A stretch of DNA of 64,000 nucleotides from JAWXBK01 sp034439975. GTDB lineage: Bacteria; Pseudomonadota; Alphaproteobacteria; Dongiales; Dongiaceae. Where the stretch lies: positions 14,518-78,517 of the forward strand of contig JAWXBK010000075.1 in NCBI GenBank assembly GCA_034439975.1, given 5' to 3'. The notes under the pieces are model-generated. The model was not told the DNA's origin. It made no database searches and saw nothing but the letters and a program-made list of their open reading frames with translations. The translations under genes were made by a program, and so were the position numbers. Position 1 is the stretch's first letter. Each line of letters begins with the position of its first letter. This document shows, one piece after another, positions 60,176-64,000 of the stretch.

Positions 60176-60865
60176 TCAGCGCCAGTAGGCCGGGAAGGAC
60201 TTGTTGTCCTCACGCCAGACCCGTTGCGGGCGTTCGGTGTCGAGCTTGTAGTCGGTCAGTTCGATCTCGAACAGTCGTTTGCCGAGCTGCCGCGCTTCCG
60301 CGACCGGGCCGGTCGGATCGTCGACCGCTTCGCCGGTCTTGTTGCCGATGCCGGTCACGATACCGACCATTTCGTAGTGCATGTACCGAGACAGCTCCTG
60401 CACCTGCTGAACGATGGCGAGGCGCGCGGCGAAGTTGTTTTCCTCGGCGCTGAGTGCGAGCGCGACGCGCTTGCCGACGACGCGGCGGTGAACGTCTGCG
60501 TGGCCTGGATTGGAGAGCGCGCAATAGCAGAACATGCGGTCGAAGTAATTCTTGAGGCCGGCCGACATGCCGTACCACCAGATCGGCGTCGCGAAGACGA
60601 GGGCATCCGCCGGCAGCACCTTGTTCAGAAAGAAATCGCGATAGCCGTCGTCGATCGAGCAGCTTCCGTCGGGACGGCGGCATTCGCGGCAGTTGCGCAA
60701 GAGGCCAGTCACGATGTCGGGCAGATGCACATACTCGGTGCGATGCCCGGCTTCGGCTGCGCCCTCGAGGATCGCCTGGGCGAGGACCGCCGAATTACCC
60801 TGCCGGCGCGGGCTGGTACTGATGCCGAGAACGAGTTTGCCCGTGCCTGGCGCTGTTGCTGTCAT
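60176..60865 (-). CDS. NADPH-dependent FMN reductase-family flavoprotein
   Basis: A 229-residue flavodoxin-fold enzyme. GISTSPRRQGNSAVLAQA binds the FMN phosphate, FATPIWWYGMSAGLKNYFDR is the conserved flavin loop, and CRECRRPDGSC is a Cys-rich segment seen in iron-sulfur flavoprotein relatives. The ATG at 60865 has GGGGAG upstream. Its start is divergent from a LysR gene with a 26-bp conserved site in between, the classic layout for a LysR-controlled gene. Confidence 0.85.
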   Translation of the reverse strand: MTATAPGTGKLVLGISTSPRRQGNSAVLAQAILEGAAEAGHRTEYVHLPDIVTGLLRNCRECRRPDGSCSIDDGYRDFFLNKVLPADALVFATPIWWYGMSAGLKNYFDRMFCYCALSNPGHADVHRRVVGKRVALALSAEENNFAARLAIVQQVQELSRYMHYEMVGIVTGIGNKTGEAVDDPTGPVAEARQLGKRLFEIELTDYKLDTERPQRVWREDNKSFPAYWR

Positions 60866-60936
60866 GGATGGCGTCTCCCCTGTCGATCGGCGCTGCGTGC
60901 CCGCTTTTAGCCGAATCTGTGCGGTCTGCATCTTGT

Positions 60937-60962
60937 CAGATGCTAATTAATCGGTCAATTAA
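60937..60962 (-). promoter_or_regulatory. Copy 2 of the 26-bp shared regulatory site
   Basis: On the plus strand CAGATG, C, then TAATTAATCGGTCAATTAA (60944-60962) is the reverse complement of 54000-54025 with one mismatch. It sits 72 bases before the FMN reductase start and 92 before the LysR start, between two divergent genes. Confidence 0.75.
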
Positions 60963-61053
60963 ACGACTGGAAGCCGGTCCGGTCTCAGCGATCGGACCTT
61001 GCCCTCATGTTAGGCTCGACGCCTTCGAAGAACGACGACGGATCAACCGACCG

Positions 61054-62025
61054 ATGGCGCAAGCCCCGAACGCAACACGACGCGAGACCGGTCAGGCGGC
61101 AACCCAGCCGAAGACGGGGCACGGGTTCGCACGGTCGCTCGACTGGAACCTGTTGAAGATCTTTCACGAGATCGTCGAGGCGCGCGGCATCAGCGAAGCG
61201 GCGCGGCATACATCGCGCACGCAGCCGGCGGTGAGCATGGCGCTCCGGCGACTGGAAGAGCAGGTCGGCGCGCGGCTCTGTCGGCGCGGGCCCGGGGGAT
61301 TCGAGGTCACGCGCGAGGGCGACGTGCTGGCGGCGCTCTGTGCGCAGATGTTTGTCGGAGTCGCCGACATATCGGGACGCATCTCGGATCAGGCGGCGGA
61401 GTTGCGTGGTCGCGTGCGCGTGCAGCTCATCAGCAACCTGACCGACAGTTCGATCGATCGCGCGTTCGAAAGCTTTCACGCGGCGCATCCCGATGTCGAA
61501 CTCTTCGTCAGCGTCTCGACCTGGGACGTGATCCGGCGCAGCGTGTTGCGCAGCGAGGCGGAAATCGGCATCGCGCCGGCGCACCATAAGGATCCGCGAC
61601 TGCGCTACGAACTGCTGTTCCGCGAGATCTATCGGCCCTTTTGCGGTCGCGGCCATCCTTTGTTCGGCACGCTGGTCGACGGGCCGCAGGATCTGGCGGG
61701 CGAAGGGCTCATCCTCACCGGCGCCGACGAACCCGATGAGCTGATGCGATTTCGGACGCGCCACGCGATCGGCCGCCATGTCGCGGGTCTCTCCGAACAT
61801 CTCGAAGAAGCGAAGCGGCTTGCGCTGCTCGGGGTCGGCATCTGCTTCCTGCCGGAATCGCTGGTCGCGCGCGAAGTGACGGAGGGGAAGCTCCATGCCG
61901 TTCTCGCCCGCGGCAACGACCCGTCCTCGAGCATCTACATGATTTCCAATCCGGCGGCGCCGACGCACCAGGCGAGCGAGGTGCTGCTCGACTATCTGCG
62001 GCGCCAGGCAGGTCCAGAAAGATAA
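61054..62025 (+). CDS. LysR-family transcriptional regulator
   Basis: A 323-residue LysR protein. The HTH is SLDWNLLKIFHEIVEARGIS, then EAARHTSRTQPAVSMALRRL and EEQVGARLCRRG. The effector domain follows (RVRVQLISNLTDSSIDRAFE, with two lobes). About 25 residues precede the HTH, a little more than usual. ATG at 61054 is the latest start that keeps the HTH intact. It lies upstream of gdmH on the same strand and divergent from the FMN reductase, so it could regulate either. Confidence 0.88.
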   Translation: MAQAPNATRRETGQAATQPKTGHGFARSLDWNLLKIFHEIVEARGISEAARHTSRTQPAVSMALRRLEEQVGARLCRRGPGGFEVTREGDVLAALCAQMFVGVADISGRISDQAAELRGRVRVQLISNLTDSSIDRAFESFHAAHPDVELFVSVSTWDVIRRSVLRSEAEIGIAPAHHKDPRLRYELLFREIYRPFCGRGHPLFGTLVDGPQDLAGEGLILTGADEPDELMRFRTRHAIGRHVAGLSEHLEEAKRLALLGVGICFLPESLVAREVTEGKLHAVLARGNDPSSSIYMISNPAAPTHQASEVLLDYLRRQAGPER

Positions 62026-62204
62026 ACTCTGTTTATGATAGCCATCAGTTCTACGGTGGTTTTCATTGATCGGGCTGCTGCCCAGAATGCTCGAAATGGC
62101 CGAAATCGGCGCCTGTCCGCGATGACAGGCAAGCCGGGGCCGGGCAAGATTGAAAGCGTTCGCGGGCCGGTTTAACGGTCGTATCAGCCTCGAAGGAAAG
62201 AGCC

Positions 62205-63392
62205 ATGCCAGATCCGAAAACCGGCGAGTTTCGCGGCAATCGCAACATCAACCGCCTGAAGCGCATCTCGACCAAAAAGCAGGACGAGGAAATCGAGCGT
62301 GGGCTGAAACTCGGCCTCGAAGCCGCGCCCTCGATCAACGACCGTTCGATCTCGCTGTTCAGCCGCGGCCATCAGCCGGCCTTCGCCGGCATCAACACCT
62401 TCATGAAGGCGCCTTACTGCGAGGACGTGACCAAGGTCGGCAATTACGAGGCGGCGTTCGTCGGCGTGCCCTTCGATACCGGCACGACCTATCGCCCGGG
62501 CACGCGCTTCGGCCCGCAGGCGGTGCGCCGCATCTCGGCGGTCTATGACAGTTACTCCGTGGATGGCGGCGTCGATCTTCAGGAAGAGCTCGACATGTGC
62601 GATGCCGGCGACGTGTTCGTCATTCCGGGCAATATCGAAAAGACCTTCGATCAGGTCTCGATGGCGATCTCGCATATCTATCAGTCGGGCGCGTTCCCGA
62701 TCATCGTCGGCGGTGACCACAGCCTCGGTTACCCCAACGTGCGCGGCATCGCGCCGAACATCGACGGCAATGTCGGCATCATCCATTTCGACCGCCATAT
62801 CGACATGCAGGACATGGATATGGACGAGCGGATGCACACGACGCCCTGGTACTGGACGACGAACGGGCATGAGAGCGTCGACCATCACGGTACGCATCAC
62901 TCGCATGCGCATATGCACGACGTCGGCCTCAGCAACTGCCCGCCGAAGAATCTGGTGCAGATCGGGATCGGCGGCTGGTACGGCTCGCGGCCCGGCTCCA
63001 AGGTTGCGCGCGAGCGCGGCTCGAGTGTGCTCACCATGACCGACGTCGAAGAGCTCGGCGTGAAGAAGACGGCGGAGATCGCACTCGAACTCGCCTGGAA
63101 AGGCGCGAAGGCGGTCTATCTGTCGTTCGACATCGATTCGATCGATCCGGGCTTTGCGCCAGGCACCGGCACGCCTGAACCGGGCGGATTCCTGCCCCGC
63201 GAGGCGCTGGAAATGGTGCGCATCATCGCGCGCGAAGGGTTGTGCGGCATGGAGGTGGTGGAGGTCTCGCCCCCGTACGACGTCAACGACAACACGGCCC
63301 AGCTTGCGTGCCGCGTCATTCTCGATACGCTCGGGACGATGGTTGTCGAGGGCAAGCTCGGTCACCGCAGCGCGGTGATGTCGCCGGAGTAA
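62205..63392 (+). CDS. gdmH: Guanidine hydrolase (GdmH-type nickel ureohydrolase)
   Basis: A 395-residue ureohydrolase, longer at the N-terminus than agmatinase. Metal-binding motifs are GGDHSLGYP, HFDRHIDMQD and FDIDSIDPGF. HFDRHID, with Arg where arginases have Ala, followed by MDERMHTTPWYWTT, is the pattern of GdmH, which hydrolyses free guanidine to urea and ammonia and uses Ni. A His-rich loop (HGTHHSHAHMHD) is unusual and may help metal loading. The ATG has AAGGAAAG upstream. A HupE/UreJ-type gene 51 bases downstream fits a need for nickel. Confidence 0.85.
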   Translation: MPDPKTGEFRGNRNINRLKRISTKKQDEEIERGLKLGLEAAPSINDRSISLFSRGHQPAFAGINTFMKAPYCEDVTKVGNYEAAFVGVPFDTGTTYRPGTRFGPQAVRRISAVYDSYSVDGGVDLQEELDMCDAGDVFVIPGNIEKTFDQVSMAISHIYQSGAFPIIVGGDHSLGYPNVRGIAPNIDGNVGIIHFDRHIDMQDMDMDERMHTTPWYWTTNGHESVDHHGTHHSHAHMHDVGLSNCPPKNLVQIGIGGWYGSRPGSKVARERGSSVLTMTDVEELGVKKTAEIALELAWKGAKAVYLSFDIDSIDPGFAPGTGTPEPGGFLPREALEMVRIIAREGLCGMEVVEVSPPYDVNDNTAQLACRVILDTLGTMVVEGKLGHRSAVMSPE

Positions 63393-63442
63393 TCGACAAG
63401 TACGCAACACGGGCCAGGAATTCGAAATCAGGAGCAGGAACG

Positions 63443-64000
63443 ATGAACAGGACACGCGGATTCATACTCGGCATCGCCGCCATTCTTTTTGCGGCGACGT
63501 TTTCAACCGGTGCGCTCGCCCATACCGACGCCGGCGCCACGACGGGCTTTGCATACGGCTTCGGCCATCCGATCGGCGGGCTCGACCATGTGCTGGCGAT
63601 CGTCGCCGTCGGCCTGTTCGCCTATCTCCTGAAGGGAAACGCGCTGTGGCTGGTTCCGGCGGCGTTCGTCGGCATGATGGCGGTCGGTGGCATCATCGGT
63701 GTGTTCGGCATACCGGTCCCGATGGTCGAACTCGGCATCGCTTTGTCGGTCGTGGTAATCGGCGGTCTGATCGCGTTCGGCAAGAGCATTCCGATCGCCG
63801 CCGCGATGGCAGTCGTCGGCATGTTCGCGATCTTCCACGGTCATGCGCATGGCGCCGAAATGCCCGAGACGACATCCGGGCTGGTCTATGGTCTCGGCTT
63901 TATGCTGGCGACCGCCTTGTTGCACGGTGTCGGCATTCTGGCCGGCTTCGGGATCGGCAAGTTGAGCGAGACGCACGGCATGAAGCTCGCGCGCGCGAGC
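63443..64000 (+). CDS. hupE: HupE/UreJ-family nickel/cobalt permease-like protein (3' end outside window)
   Basis: 186 codons are visible and remain open at the window end. The signal peptide (MNRTRGFILGIAAILFAATF) is followed by GFGHPIGGLDHVLAIVAVGL, the hallmark HP-x2-GLDH motif, and five or six membrane segments with FAIFHGHAHGAE and LLHGVGIL, whose His residues lie in or near the membrane. The family usually has 190-200 residues, so little is missing. Such proteins transport nickel or cobalt for hydrogenase and urease. Here the client is probably the guanidine hydrolase. Confidence 0.85.
   Translation, partial: MNRTRGFILGIAAILFAATFSTGALAHTDAGATTGFAYGFGHPIGGLDHVLAIVAVGLFAYLLKGNALWLVPAAFVGMMAVGGIIGVFGIPVPMVELGIALSVVVIGGLIAFGKSIPIAAAMAVVGMFAIFHGHAHGAEMPETTSGLVYGLGFMLATALLHGVGILAGFGIGKLSETHGMKLARAS

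Noticed and set aside
62026..62204. Guanidine riboswitch upstream of gdmH
   Set aside because: I looked for paired ACGR-loop hairpins and the ykkC-type conserved blocks and did not see them. A covariance search is needed to exclude one formally.

Overview
The window is GC-rich, densely packed DNA with mostly short gaps and many ATGA or 8-bp gene overlaps. The protein families present (SoeABC-type sulfite dehydrogenase, a TAXI-type TRAP binding protein, several GFA-family proteins, a non-pyrrolysine MttB homologue, Sel1 proteins, type III glutamine synthetase) point to a heterotrophic, probably environmental alphaproteobacterium. That assignment is inferred from gene content. No rRNA, CRISPR array, transposase or integrase was seen. 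One tRNA gene is present, tRNA-Thr(TGT).

Layout. 1-8.4 kb: the end of an ornithine cyclodeaminase/mu-crystallin family gene, two exported proteins, a HAL/PAL-family homologue that lacks the MIO-forming Ala-Ser-Gly triad, a divergent MttB-family methyltransferase, an FtsH paralogue and a fatty acid desaturase. 8.5-11 kb: an XRE regulator overlapping an operon of two GFA proteins and a PhnD-like protein. 12-17.1 kb: a three-subunit molybdopterin oxidoreductase (soeABC-like) divergent from tusA. 17-26 kb: TAXI binding protein, KAS II-like synthase, acyl-CoA and FAH-type enzymes, two SDRs and an acetylpolyamine amidohydrolase-like protein. 26.2-27 kb: tRNA-Thr with a displaced copy of its 3' two-thirds flanking one SnoaL-like gene, possibly an integration scar. 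27-31 kb: two Sel1 proteins, two gene remnants, a methyltransferase and a tail-anchored coiled-coil protein.

32.5-42.6 kb is the most striking block: a binding protein, two permeases, a 65-residue membrane protein and two ATPases, followed without a break by DhaL, DhaM, HPr, Enzyme I, a small HTH protein and DhaK. It reads as an ABC importer coupled to its own PEP-driven phosphorelay for a dihydroxyacetone-like triose or polyol product. A promoter overlapped by GTTTAGT repeats lies upstream. The binding-protein gene has an in-frame TAG 21 codons before its natural-looking end.

42.7-51.7 kb: nitrilase-family amidohydrolase, an amber-interrupted small membrane protein, an MDR dehydrogenase, a copper-like locus (12-TM-type membrane protein, cupredoxin-like protein, divergent beta-propeller), and agmatinase, with two short remnants showing that an ancestral segment was duplicated and eroded. 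51.8-61 kb: DMT exporter, TetR regulator, type III glutamine synthetase, metallophosphoesterase, APC permease, nucleotidyltransferase-fold protein, Asp-nucleophile hydrolase and an FMN reductase. A 26-bp site occurs at both ends of this block in opposite orientation. 61-64 kb: a LysR regulator, a guanidine hydrolase (GdmH-type ureohydrolase) and a HupE/UreJ nickel-permease-like gene that runs off the window.
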